DNA from: Rhexocercosporidium sp. MPI-PUGE-AT-0058 | Taxonomy: Eukaryota; Ascomycota; Leotiomycetes; Helotiales | Direction: 5' to 3' | DNA: 64,000 nt | NCBI GenBank assembly: GCA_020746875.1 | Contig: JAGTJL010000044.1 | Coordinates: 62,001-126,000 of the forward strand | Shown here: positions 13,480-23,308 of the stretch, piece after piece | How positions within the stretch are numbered: the stretch's first letter is position 1 | Layout: the number at the start of each line of letters is the position of its first letter | Made by a program: the position numbers and the translations under genes | The notes under the pieces: generated by a model | Seen by the model: only the letters and a program-made list of their open reading frames with translations | Database searches by the model: none | Told to the model about the DNA's origin: nothing

Positions 13480-15102
13480 TTATCTCGTTACAATATTGAC
13501 ATGAACCTTGATATTTACACTACGGCCTGTTGACACAAGCATGTCATGTACCTTCATCGCCTTGTCGTCTTCGTACTCTTGCGAGAACGTCAGACTGATT
13601 TGCTCCAGAGAAGGCGGTCGAGATAACATGTACCGCGTTAGTTTTGAGACGATTGTGTGCCAAAGAGGGTGAGTATCTTCTGCTTCCTCATCATCCCATT
13701 GATACCCATACCAGAAGTCCATCTCGTTAGTTAGGTGCAGGGTGCGAAGACTTGAAGGAAGCACTTTCTCTAGCTCTGCTGAGCCTTCTACTTTCCAGCC
13801 TAACAACGCAGGCCAGCAAATAGAAATGTAAGAAAGATCTGCGAATTCTACCATGGATCCAAGTGATCCATTTACTCCCCAAGCCCCAGGATTGCCAATA
13901 TCGATCGCGGTTGAGGTGTACAAGTCTAGTTTGAAATCGAGGTGTCGCAATGAGGATCTCATGGGAAGAAGAGATTTCTTTACAATTTCCATGTCGAACC
14001 ACTCGGATAAGTAGTTTGCGTCCATCAAGATATGGCATTCAAACTCCACAAGGCATCTTGTTGTCTGTAAAACCATCTGGAGCTGCCTGGCATTGAAGTC
14101 ACATTCTTGTAAAATCAATATCCTCAGGTTCTTCGCAGTGGGTATTCCAAGAGGCCAGTATGTGTCTTGTTCTGCCCATATACGCTCAAGCTGGATCGTG
14201 CAGACATTTGGGAGGTAGAAAATTCGTGAGATAGTATCGAACGAGATCAAGGGCTCATGTAAAAAACTCGTACCCTTATGCCCGTTGTCGCATACATCGA
14301 TGTGAATGCGGATCGTGTTTAAACGGTCCAGGGTAGAAACCGTATCCGGCCGCTTTTCCCGAGGAGTGATGATTGCTTCAAGCACTTCATGGAAGACACC
14401 ATGTCGCCTTGACCTCAACTGGCGAGTATCCCCATCTGAAAAATCCCACGTGTAAATGTCCAGTTCTTCCAGCTTTGTGAACCGAGTTAGCAACAAGGCA
14501 CCAAAGACCTCGAAATCCAGATTCCTAGTCAGCCAGTCCTCAGGAATATCTGCGTCGTGGAGGAATCTCTTGACTCTTGCTATGTGAGTAGCGGTATCTG
14601 AAGCTTCACTAAGGTGCAGCCATTGGAGTAGGGATTCCCGGTTGCCGTAGGGAGATTTCCATATCGAGAAATGCCGCACTAGGGCTGCGCGCTGTGGCTT
14701 TGCCATTATGCGTTGCAGGTTACGAAAGCCCTTGGGTTCATACTCGGGGTTCGGGTTGAGGTTCAGTCTCCAGGAAACCCGACGATAGAGAAAAGGCTGT
14801 ACGATCCTGTAAAAGAGGGTGCAGGTGAGGGAGAGCGCCAAGTAATCCTGAAGGGGATCCACACTGACAGCGTCGAGCTCAGAGAATATGCAACCGATCA
14901 ATGCCTCATCGAAGCCTGTCTGAATAAAAGATCGAGTGGATTGCATTTTATGACTGACGGTGTATGGGTGCGTAGGTGTCGATGGAAGATGTTGCTGGTC
15001 GCGGAGCGGAATTTGCTTTGCCTTCACAAGCTTGGTGTTGGCGAAAATACAATATTGTTCTAGTGCTAGTGCTTCGAATAAATTAGACTGCACGGCATTC
15101 AC
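13480..15102 (-). CDS. F-box-like protein with leucine-rich C-terminal region
   Basis: Single-exon 540-residue protein. Residues about 65-112 form an F-box-like helical motif (DEALIGCIFSELD, then LALSLTCTLFYRIVQPFLYR), the pattern by which F-box proteins bind Skp1 in SCF ubiquitin ligases. The rest has spaced LxxLxL segments (LEELDIYTWDF, LRILILQECDF, LRHLDFKLDLY, LRTLHLTNEMDFW), consistent with a degenerate leucine-rich substrate-binding region. No signal peptide or membrane segment is seen. A second in-frame Met at residue 53 (14946) sits just ahead of the F-box and could be the true start, because the first 52 residues look unconserved. The gene is free of RIP-type stops although mutated transposons lie within 1 kb on its downstream side. 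The substrate is unknown. Confidence 0.75.
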   Translation of the reverse strand: MNAVQSNLFEALALEQYCIFANTKLVKAKQIPLRDQQHLPSTPTHPYTVSHKMQSTRSFIQTGFDEALIGCIFSELDAVSVDPLQDYLALSLTCTLFYRIVQPFLYRRVSWRLNLNPNPEYEPKGFRNLQRIMAKPQRAALVRHFSIWKSPYGNRESLLQWLHLSEASDTATHIARVKRFLHDADIPEDWLTRNLDFEVFGALLLTRFTKLEELDIYTWDFSDGDTRQLRSRRHGVFHEVLEAIITPREKRPDTVSTLDRLNTIRIHIDVCDNGHKGTSFLHEPLISFDTISRIFYLPNVCTIQLERIWAEQDTYWPLGIPTAKNLRILILQECDFNARQLQMVLQTTRCLVEFECHILMDANYLSEWFDMEIVKKSLLPMRSSLRHLDFKLDLYTSTAIDIGNPGAWGVNGSLGSMVEFADLSYISICWPALLGWKVEGSAELEKVLPSSLRTLHLTNEMDFWYGYQWDDEEAEDTHPLWHTIVSKLTRYMLSRPPSLEQISLTFSQEYEDDKAMKVHDMLVSTGRSVNIKVHVNIVTR

Positions 15103-15231
15103 CGTGCATACTTTTCGTTCCTCCTTAGCTCCGGGGCTGAGCTGGGTGTTTCATCTACGTGCATAGCCCACTAGCCTACCTTATGCAACCTTAATTCTGA
15201 CAGAAACGATGTGATATGGGATGTGATACTA

Positions 15232-15509
15232 TTCCCCCCGGCTTGAATGTTAAGTGTGAAGAAAACTGGACCTCGTGTGGGTAGCTGCTAGGGGTGTTTA
15301 TCCAATAATTCAGTGGATTTTCAGCCTCGAGGAGGGCTCCGGTGTCTCTCGAACCTTCTAAAGCCACCCTTACATTTACATCAGACCTATTTCTGGTTCG
15401 TGCTTCAGGCTTTATCTAGGGCCTCTGGCCATTCAGGACTTAAGAACTAGGTCCGTAGCCCACAAAATTTCACATTTAACATTCAAGCCGGGGGGGGGGG
15501 GGGGGGGGT
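15232..15509. mobile_element. 278-bp MITE with C/G-run termini, TA duplication
   Basis: The inverted repeat CCCCCCGGCTTGAATGTTAA at 15234-15253 faces its near-perfect complement ending in a run of 19 G (15490-15508). TA flanks both ends (15230-15231 and 15510-15511), as for Tc1/mariner-type elements. It is too short to encode a transposase. It is not visibly RIP-mutated and lies between the divergently placed upstream end of the F-box gene and the secreted-protein gene. Confidence 0.75.
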
Positions 15510-15511
15510 TA

Positions 15512-16025
15512 GTTCGATGCCATGTTTTGCGCCTTACCAGGAGTCAGCAACCCTGCTCGGAGTCTCCGACCTTCCGCTTAGAAGTGATTACGCACAAAAT
15601 AATGCATGTGTATTTACATGCGACTGCACCTGCAGTGCGACTTGCTTGTGATGGTGGAACGAACGGAGTAATCCCATCAATTGGAGATGAGGTAAATCTT
15701 GGCCTACGTGGAGGACAGGGGTAGCGTGAGAGACAAGAGCCGACGTCCTGGTGGTGGGTAGTGGAGAAGTTCTGTTTCGCCTGAGATGATGCTCTCCGCA
15801 AACCAAGAACGATGACGTTAATTCGAACATAACTTTCCAGTATTTAAAAGTGAATATATCATACGACTGATAGAGAAACTCTGTGAAGTTTGGAGGTTTA
15901 GAATGAGTTTACATTGATTGAATGCAAGGTACATTGGGCGCCTATTATTTTTCTCGGTACGAGGGTTTCTCGTCACGCAGGAACGGAATTTAGGTCCACC
16001 ATACTTGGCTGATTCCTCAAAAAGC
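15512..16025. other. Intergenic DNA, no gene supported
   Basis: Balanced base composition. Short open frames exist on both strands, but none has recognisable motifs or codon structure. It includes the downstream region of the secreted-protein gene on the minus strand. Confidence 0.5.
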
Positions 16026-16891
16026 CTAACAGACAGGTATTTGTACAGTATTCTGAGGTGCCACGGCCGGGTCCTTCTTCGCAACACCAACGCCGGTGTC
16101 AACACTTGTGATTCCCAAACTTGCCGTATACGTTGAGCATCCCCAGGCATTTGCGTCTCCGCAAGGTGGAACAGCTTATGGAACGGTATGGTCAGTATCG
16201 GTTTGTCCCGAGCCAAAGGAGTAGAATTAGAGCAGGAACTCACGACCTGGGTCTTTGGATTTCCCTGCAATACCAAAGGCAACTATTCTTGATTTGGGCC
16301 ATGTTGTTGGATCTGCTTTGTTCAACGTCACCTCTGGATCGTTGTAAAACTGCAGTTAACTTAGTTCATGTAGAAGATAAAGGTCATTTGGCCTAACTGA
16401 ATGTTGAGGACAAGATAACTAACTTGATGAATACCCATGACTTCGGCACAGCTAGCTCCAGTTCTGTGCTCGCTATTTACTTGCATGCTTATCGTACAGC
16501 GCCGAAGTGCAATAATTGATTGAGATGATTCAGCAGGACCCAAATTTAGATCGTAAAGGAAGGCGCCGCCCTTAATCGACGAAGAGAAGTAAATGTTGTT
16601 TCCTATTGCCCATGCACCCATCATAGCAGGTCTCTGTTTCCTGGTGCTCTTTCGTACTACCCAGTCTGCGGCCATCTCAGCGTATGCTTCGCTTGCCATT
16701 CCGTATAGTTCTGCGTCGGAGAATAGGGTTCCAACATCCTCGCTGTAGGTCACTCGGGAAGACCATACGAATCGTCCTTTAGCTGCCGCTGCACTGTCGA
16801 GGGTAATGTCAAGCTGGACGGCAACTATGCTTGTAAAGAGAAGTAAGAAGGTGGCCAAAGTATTATGCCAGGTCGTGAGTGTGAACTTCAT
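16026..16891 (-). CDS. Small secreted protein, deaminase-like motif order (three exons)
   Basis: My model uses exons 16424-16891, 16244-16349 and 16026-16174, with introns 16350-16423 (GTTAGT...CTGCAG) and 16175-16243 (GTGAGT, branch ACTGAC, AAG). This gives 240 residues with phases that fit. The start at 16891 is chosen because it opens a signal peptide (MKFTLTTWHNTLATFLLLFT, then SIVAVQ); an upstream in-frame Met at 17023 would bury it. The mature protein has a hydrophobic strand pair (AWAIGNNIYFSSS), then GASCAEVMGIHQFY, a strand RIVAFGIAG and VPPCGDANAWGC. The order CAE ... PCx6C resembles the zinc-binding and catalytic motifs of the cytidine deaminase superfamily ([HC]AE, PCxnC), with a wider last spacing. 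The last residue is Cys. Seen: signal peptide, splice sites, motif. Inferred: deaminase fold and secretion. Activity and target are unknown; it could be a Cys-stabilised secreted protein that only resembles the motif. Confidence 0.7.
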
Positions 16892-17023
16892 CTTGGAGAA
16901 TTTGCCAAAAGAAAGCGGTAAACCAATATCTGCAAACAGAGATACGGTATGAAGCTCAAAGGGATTCTCAACGCGTGAAGTTAGCACCCTATGTACTGGA
17001 CCGGAGAGCAGGCATGACGACAA

Positions 17024-17681
17024 GTTTTAAGTTTAATTGCAACCAAATACGAATTCGCAAGGTAGCTTCTGGGGCCGGACACTAATGCTTCTGAAATTAT
17101 AAATAAAGCGTCGAATGGAGGGGCCGTACTACGAAAGTATGATGCTATTGCCGACAGGAGGTTAAGATGTGCTAATAATATCCAGTAGTGTCGGTAGTTG
17201 TTGATTCATTATGAAATGAAAGTACCTCTGTGGGGAAATGCATGACGGTCAACAAGCCATCGCAAGATGCACGTCGCGATACTCGAAGTCCGGTATCGAA
17301 GACGAAGCGACGGGACAGCACTCAGCTCTAGCGGCGATTCCACATAACGGGAACCCCGAGACTCCGCCACTGCCGAGGAAGCGTATTTCCATACCTACTG
17401 TATTGTATGGGCTTGAAGGAGATCAGGATCCATTGTAGGGAATGTAGTAGTAGAGTAGTGATAGTGGCCCTTTGGCGCAGCCACTGGGCGTCAATAAATT
17501 GTGTTTGTGTGTGTTGTAACAACTCCCGCCACTTAGCCTTAAATAAAAGACTAAATTGTGGTCTGTGGGTTATCTCTCAAGTAGTGAAACGCCTAATCAG
17601 CCTTTTGATACAAGCCAAAATTAGTTTGTTGTCAAGGCAAGGGGAGTCATAGAAGATTCCAAAGCTCGCACAGGCTGAAAG
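17024..17681. other. Intergenic DNA, no gene supported
   Basis: Balanced composition and upstream of the secreted-protein gene, so it probably contains that gene's promoter. There are short open frames on both strands and small GTAGTAGAGTAG and TGTGTTTGTGTGTG runs near 17445-17515. No motif supports a protein. Confidence 0.45.
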
Positions 17682-17829
17682 TAAGAGTTGGGGCGATTGC
17701 TCGTGGGCATCTTAAGCGAGATTACCTCACTTCTTTAATTTCCGACTTTCCTTCTTTTAAACTATCTTGTAACTTAATTATCTGTTTAAATCGTTTAAAA
17801 TTCAAAATAAAAACAGATCTTTTATCGTC

Positions 17830-19215
17830 TTTTCCGGTGTACGAGTCTGAAGATATATAACGCACGCCGAAACGAGCTAAAGTACGATAAGCGCGAGTAA
17901 ACGGAAAATCGTAGTCTTAAATCCACGCGGAGTTAAGGGTTCCGAAAGCTACTACACAGAAAATCTATAAGGCTAAATCGAATCGACTTAAAGAAAAAGA
18001 GATTTGGTGTGAATGATAATATTATTCAAAGGGGATTTCTAGGTCTATATAACTACTTTAGGTGCCAAGCTATTAGCTCTCGCATCGGCTATTAGCTTTT
18101 ATATTAAAACTAGCTTTGTAAAAGAACTAAATTTATATTAAATTTAGCTTTGTATCAAAACTAGCTAGTATCAAAACTAGCTTTATATTAAAGCTTAACT
18201 CTAAGTATCGAGCTTTATACGAAGGTAGTTGATTTATATACTAAGTTGTATACTTAATATAATCTTATAGCCAAGGCCTATGTTATTTAATATTAAGCGA
18301 GGTAATATTCTTATACGAATAACGCGGAAAGGAATGGCCTATAAGAAGAGACTCTTAAATATTAAGGCTATTCGACGAATTATTAGATATATCGCTTAAA
18401 ATTAAGTACTCGTAGAGCTACGTTTGAATAAGTTAAGCGAGCTCTAAGAATTAAAGCCTCCGCTCGAACAATTCGACGAGAACTTCGGAAAACAAGTTAC
18501 CGATGCTATATAACATGTCCCTATTCTTTTATTTCTCGGATTTAAGCAAAAAAACGTCTCGATTTCGCTCTTCGATATCGTTAGTAAGGTACATCCGATT
18601 AAGTAGCTTCTCGATTAAAAAAAGGGAATTAAAAGAAAGTTATATAAAGCGACGAGTATATATTTAAGCTTGGAAAAAACGGGAGGATTTAAGTAACTTA
18701 CCGAGTCGACGAAAAGAAGTGTTCGGATTATATTAAGTCGACTTATCGATTAGAGAGAGTAACTCTTTTAATATAAGGCGTTATTAGCTAAGATTAGAAA
18801 TCCCCTCTAGTCTTTCTCGAGAAGGTAGAAAGCTGTAAAGGCGTGAATTCTCGAGCTTATAAAAACAAAGTACTTTACTTAATTTTCTTTCTTTTATTTA
18901 ACGAGCTTAATCTAGAGTATATTTTTTTTAAAAAAAAGACGGCTTAAAGGTTTATAAGGGATATATAAGGCTCATAAAGCTTTAATATAATATTTAAAGC
19001 TTCGATTATCCTTTTTTTTTTCTTTTGATTTAAACGTTATCGAGAAGGTCTAGAGATAAATAAAAGAAGAGTTAAAGAAATTACCTTTTATACCGACTTC
19101 TTGAGACTCGCTAAAGAAGATTTAAAAGCTTTAAGATCTAGTCGACCTACGTGATTACAGGTAATATATTAAGAGACTCACTTATAAATTAAAAAAATAT
19201 TATTACAGTAGAAGG
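17830..19215 (+). pseudogene. Tc1/mariner transposase, RIP pseudogene with internal insertion
   Basis: Plus-strand fragments line up with a fungal Tc1-type transposase. They comprise an N-terminal helix-turn-helix stretch at about 17835-18000 (RTPKRAKVR, then ELRVPKATTQKIYKAKS); a second DNA-binding part at about 18395-18500 (RRATFE*VKRALRIKASARTIRRELRK); the first catalytic block at 18639-18656 (VI*SDE); and the block containing SFDLNVIEK at 19021-19047, where the family has SPDLNxIE. Stops fall at TAA/TAG codons expected from mutated CAA, CAG or TGG. About 250 bp of unrelated repeat (from 18045) interrupts the region between the two DNA-binding parts. Confidence 0.8.
18045..18272 (+). repeat. 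Inserted repeat with CTCTCGCATCGGCTATTAGC end and AAAACTAGCTTT units
   Basis: It begins ACTACTTTAGGTGCCAAGCT, then carries CTCTCGCATCGGCTATTAGC and several AAAACTAGCTTTRTAT units, and continues to about 18272. The same order appears on the opposite strand at 26780-27072. It interrupts the Tc1/mariner transposase, so it is probably a separate non-autonomous element or a fragment of one. The far boundary is uncertain. Confidence 0.6.
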
Positions 19216-19355
19216 ACTAGTTATTATTTATTGATTTAAAATATAAATTTTAAGAGAAAAGACTATAACATTACGTTATTATACATTTTTAAAGTATAAA
19301 AGTATTTTTAGTATTCTCAGTTCCGGGGGCCCACGAGCAATAACCCCAACTCTTA

Positions 19356-19856
19356 CAAGAATTTATTACTACGAAGTAGACGCCTTTATTAATCACTTAC
19401 AGTACTCGGGGCCCATGTTCCGTTTGATGTAATCTTTATTAGGGATGGAAATACAGTAGGATGCCGAAATATTCGCACATGGCCCGTGCTAGCCTACTGC
19501 AATCTGCCTATTACACGATTGGAATGTGAGCACAGGCCTATGCGATTCCTTTTGGCATCCTCTTGTACAGTATCTCAACTCAAACTGCATCTCAAACTGC
19601 ATGTAATCTAATTAGCCTTTCAGTGGCAATAAAATGACATCGCCGAGAGTAATGCAACTTAAAACTACTTGGTTTCGCCTTCTGGAAATAACGCGTAATA
19701 ATGGCCCTGCTAACTTCCTGAATTTCTTTAGACTTTGAGCCGATCCTGCGGACCCTAGTCCCGGACATTCCATGGCTTTTCGGCTCCCATTGCTGAGATA
19801 TAACATGTCAGAATGCACTGGCATTCCTGCCCTCAAGCAACAATCGCTTTTTCGAG
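19356..19856. promoter_or_regulatory. Upstream region of the SGNH hydrolase gene
   Basis: About 500 bp of non-RIP sequence ahead of the hydrolase start. A near-perfect direct repeat, CTCAAACTGCAT(C/G), occurs twice at about 19579-19603. No clear TATA box or known factor site can be assigned. It holds the gene's promoter by position only. Confidence 0.4.
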
Positions 19857-21621
19857 ATGCGTAGCCACACCTTAAAAGCAACTGCACTTATATCGGTGCA
19901 GGTGCAGTTCTCTGTTGTCAACGCGTTCCCTCAGTTATTACCTGGCTTTTCGAGACTTTTTGGTCGGCAAACGGCTGACGCGGATGTTGACTACGAAGAC
20001 TTGTCCTACGTTAAGAAATGGGCTGCCATAGGAGATTCCTAGTAAGCGATAATCCTCTTCAATCGAACTATCAGGACACTGACAAGATCTTACCTAGTGC
20101 CGCTGGGATTGGCGCTGGGACCAAGTTAGCTGATTCCGGGCCTTGTGCGCGGTACAACGACTCGTACCCGAATCTCATCAATACCTTCGATACCATGTCT
20201 GGAACGCAAAAATTCGATTTTCTGGCTTGCTCTGGCGCTACGACTCCAGATGTTGTCGATAAGCAGGTTTCAGTACTTACGGACTCGTATGATCTCATCA
20301 CTGTGAGCTCTGGAGGCAACGATGTTGGTCTTGTAGACATTCTCAACAAATGCATTTACCAATTGTTTTCAGTGGGTGACGAGGCCTGCGACGATCAGCT
20401 CAAGTTTTCCGCTGGATTGATCAATGATACCCTACCTGGAAACCTGGACAAATTGACCGCTGCTCTCAAAGGGAAGGCCAACAGTGGTGGAAACGTCTAT
20501 ATCACAGGCTACGCCAAATTCTTTGCGGATACCGCGAAGGACTGCGACTCTGTCACATGGGCTTTTTGGTTCCAGTTGGGTGCCCGAGTATTTCTCACAC
20601 AAGCAAGACGGTCGGCAATGAATGACCTGGTTGTGAGTGTCAATCAGGCAATCAGCGATGCGGTGAAGAGAGCCGGACCTGGATTTGTGTTTGTGGACTA
20701 TGATCAGTACTTCTCACTCACCGAAGGTCGGTTCTGCGAAGATGGTGTTAAAGAACCTCAAGGAGACAGAGACGGCCTATTGTTCTTTGAATGGGATACG
20801 AGTGGCAATACAAATCTGAAGAGGGAAGCGAAGCAAGGAGGGGCAGAAATAGAAGCTGGTACAATACTAAGACCAGAAATTGCAAGACGACAAGCAAACT
20901 CAAGCAATACGCAACCTTTCGATGCAGAGATTGCGGCTCTGATAGACCAAGCACGCATGGCCAATAGCTCGCTCCAGCAGTCATTGCCCGACGGAAGCGG
21001 GCCCGACACCACTTGCCGAGGGCGTTGTCTGCTCTCGGACGATATAAAACGAGTCTTTCACCCACAGATAGCCGGTCATGCCATCATTGCCCGTGCAGTG
21101 ATCTGGCACATTGCTCTCAGCAGATCTGGAGTCGCCGGGGAGGGTTCTGCAGATTTGGCATGGGGCCCTGAGATTAGTCCGGCGGCGGATTCATGTGCTA
21201 AACCAGATACGTCACCAACATGCCCAAGAATCAATGGCTGTTCGTGCTTCGACGCTTCGCTTAGTCCGGTTGACTCAGCGACTATGTCCTGCTGTTCTTC
21301 CATTGGCGGAGTTCCTGGGAATGGTGAGTTTCCGAAGGTTTCATATGGATAATTCTTACTAACATGCGAAACCAGCCAATTCTTCATCAACTGTTCAGAT
21401 TGTGAGTATATTCGCTAGCTCCCACTCCTATGCAAAGAAATGTGTCCCATAGATGTACTGTATTACAATGTCAGCTAACAACCCTTTAGTGTTTAGGAGC
21501 TCCAAGAACGAATTGTACTGATAACGCAGACCTTTTTGGTGCCTGTTGCACAGGTCAAAGGGCTGGAAATGTGGTGTGTCATCCTCCTCCTAGTACAACA
21601 ATCGAGAGCATTCGAAGGTAG
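19857..21621 (+). CDS. Secreted SGNH/GDSL-family hydrolase with Cys-rich C-terminal tail (four exons)
   Basis: My model uses exons 19857-20041, 20098-21323, 21376-21401 and 21490-21621. Introns are 20042-20097 (GTAAGC, branch CTGAC, TAG), 21324-21375 (GTGAGT, ACTAAC, CAG) and 21402-21489 (GTGAGT, GCTAAC, TAG). Phases fit and give 522 residues. An N-terminal hydrophobic stretch (LKATALISVQVQFSVVNA) suggests secretion. Splicing of intron 1 creates block I, AAIGDSYAAGIG, with catalytic Ser61. Block II is ACSGATT (Gly108), block III is SSGGND (Asn136) and block V is VFHPQIAGH (His383). These are the four SGNH residues of esterases and lipases that cleave ester bonds. Exons 2-4 add a tail with CSCFDASLSP, MSCCSSIGG and GACCTGQRA, a disulphide-rich module of unknown role. 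The substrate is not predictable. A stop at 21352 is read only if intron 2 is retained. Confidence 0.88.
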
Positions 21622-21679
21622 TTGTCAGGGCTTGAAGCCAATACACGTGATTGAGGTTACAGAGGCTTTCTCAGTACGG

Positions 21680-21713
21680 AAGGGGGTGGACAGTGGGTCT
21701 CGTACACCCCCTT
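21680..21713. repeat. Hairpin AAGGGGGTG / CACCCCCTT
   Basis: A perfect 9-bp stem (21680-21688 and 21705-21713) with a 16-base loop sits between the hydrolase stop and the end of the transposase relic. It may be a remnant terminal repeat of the relic or part of the hydrolase 3' region. The sequence alone does not decide. Confidence 0.45.
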
Positions 21714-21752
21714 GATTCTGCCATTTCTATAGCTATTTACAGTAATGATCAA

Positions 21753-22990
21753 CTACCACCCTGATGGTCCTCCTTTCCTTAATCTGACCTTTTCTAGCAT
21801 TTGAGGCATTGTATCAACGAACCTATTGATTAACGTCGATCACCCCCTTTCAGACCACCCCCCCATTCCGCCACCCCTTTTACACCAAAACTCACTACCT
21901 TTAACAATTAATATTTTTCTTATTTATTAATAGAATAAGCTAAAAGTAAAGACTTGTAATATTTTTTATAAGATATATTATATGTTACAACGATATTTAA
22001 TTCATATTACGTAATATTACAAACTAAGTGTTTAAAGTCTAAGAAATTTCTCTCATACAAATTTGGTGTGAATTTAAATTTTCTTATTTTTTTTAATAGC
22101 TTTCACAATTATTAATATAAAAATGTAAAACTTATAATTTAAGTGCATTTTAAATAAGCGTTTAAAACCCTTAAGTTCCAAGTTAATTCTATTAATAGTA
22201 CTCTGATAATTAGGTAAAATATAAAATACCATATATATAATTTATATAAGAGAAATTAATTACTTAATTAAAACATAACTACTAATCCAATTACCTTGAA
22301 TTTTTTATTAATTTAGGATTTATAAATAATCTTTACGTAATTTAATTTTTATAAAATTATATTCATTATTAACAAATCTATTAGTAAGCGAATTTTGGTG
22401 TTTTTTGTATGTAAAAACTTAAATCTAATATTACGTAATAACTTATGATCCAAATTACATTTGCTTTTGCAAAGTCAGTCAAGAAGAGCTAATGAATACG
22501 AATGTAAAAAAAACAATAATTTTTTATTAATTAGTTATAAAGATATTAGTACCTCAAAATCGCGATTTTTGGTGTAAAAGGCGGGCGGAATAGGTGGGGG
22601 GGGGGGTGATCGACGTTACATCAATAGCTATCTCATTCTCCGAAATATCTATTATAGTCCTTTTCAAGTCTTCAAGAGTCCAGCCGCCGTGAGGATTTCG
22701 ATTCCTTAGCTTTTGCATGAGAATCTTCCATATATTTTCTAATGGATTAAGGTCTGGCGAGCAAGGAGGCCAGGAGGCTAATAAATTGAATATATATGGC
22801 ATTCCAAGCGTAGGGCATTACAAAGCCCATGGTTTGCTTTGTATCAATCTTTCCGTGAACCCTACTATTATCTTCTACGCAAAAGAAGTCTCCTGGTTGT
22901 TCAAATATCTCTTTCAATGGGCCTCTCAAGATCTGATCTGCGTACTACTTTTGAGTAAACCCTTTGCCTTCTCCTTCTGCGAGGGAATGA
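21753..22990 (-). pseudogene. Tc1/mariner transposase C-terminal relic, split by a 784-bp MITE
   Basis: The minus strand carries a DDE_3-type C-terminal half: GFTQK*YADQIL, then FCVEDNSRVHG with the second catalytic Asp, a frameshift near 22800, then SWPPCSPDLNPLENIWKIL with the final acidic residues, and GGWTLEDLKRTI. It continues across the MITE (21833-22616) into INRFVDTMPQMLEKVRLRKG and stops at 21753. Removing the MITE and one TA restores the frame (AIDV/INRF). The N-terminal half is missing beyond about 22990. This relic is much less RIP-mutated than the elements elsewhere, so it is probably short or of low copy number. Confidence 0.85.
21833..22616. mobile_element. 784-bp MITE with long inverted repeats, TA duplication
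   Basis: The left end ACGTCGATCACCCCC and right end GGGGTGATCGACGT are complementary. Similarity continues inward for about 55 bp (ATTCCGCC, then TTTTACACCAAAA). TA flanks both ends (21831-21832 and 22617-22618), and the host sequence is a transposase frame that closes when the element is removed. The interior is AT-rich, RIP-like and has no coding frame. The dinucleotide target points to a Tc1/mariner-mobilised non-autonomous element. Confidence 0.85.
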
Positions 22991-22996
22991 TCAGGT

Positions 22997-23143
22997 GACG
23001 TTCATATTATGTGAATAGTCTCACTTTTATGAATATTGTGTAAATAGCTTAAGTTAGAGATTTCCTTACGAATCTCTTTCTTCCTTGTAAATAATTATTT
23101 TACCCGGGTTGCATTCGACCTCGTTCATGCTCTTGTGCCGTCA
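22997..23143 (+). repeat. Possible LTR or leader of the gag relic
   Basis: It begins TGACGTTCAT and ends GCCGTCA, giving a TGACG...CGTCA inverted pair, and precedes the gag relic by about 165 bp. No second copy or target duplication was found, so LTR identity is a guess. Confidence 0.25.
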
Positions 23144-23308
23144 CATATTGTTTACTAACATCACGATTCGATATATCACTGTCGACGTGATTATCGTCAG
23201 TTCCTCACCAAACACCACTGCCGTACCAAAACTTCATCCAATACCCCTGCGTGCAGACTTTTCCACCTTCCTTTTGCTACTAAACCAACGAAACCAATCA
23301 AATCTAAT

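Larger units (their letters stand above)
17684..19353 (+). mobile_element. Full-length Tc1/mariner element, RIP-degraded
   Basis: Terminal inverted repeats AGAGTTGGGGCGATTGCTCG (from 17684) and its complement ending at 19353 differ at only a few positions. Both ends are flanked by the dinucleotide TA (17682-17683 and 19354-19355), the target duplication of this superfamily. The length, 1670 bp, is normal for Tc1/mariner plus a small internal insertion. It encodes a dead transposase on the plus strand. It separates the two gene islands. Confidence 0.85.

Noticed and set aside
14713..15166. Plus-strand open frames opposite the F-box gene
   Set aside because: Shadows of the F-box coding strand with no motif or independent support.
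15818..16282. 154-codon minus-strand open frame overlapping the secreted-protein gene
   Set aside because: It uses a different frame across my exons 2 and 3 and introns. It has no motif, whereas the spliced model keeps phase and contains Cys and deaminase-like motifs.
17238..17652. Short plus-strand frames of 66 and 81 codons
   Set aside because: No recognisable domain, overlapping frames on both strands, no splice context; chance frames in intergenic DNA.
20018..21352. 444-codon hydrolase frame as an unspliced gene with its own start
   Set aside because: Its start lies before a clear donor/branch/acceptor set. Unspliced it lacks the catalytic GDS block and the Cys-rich tail.
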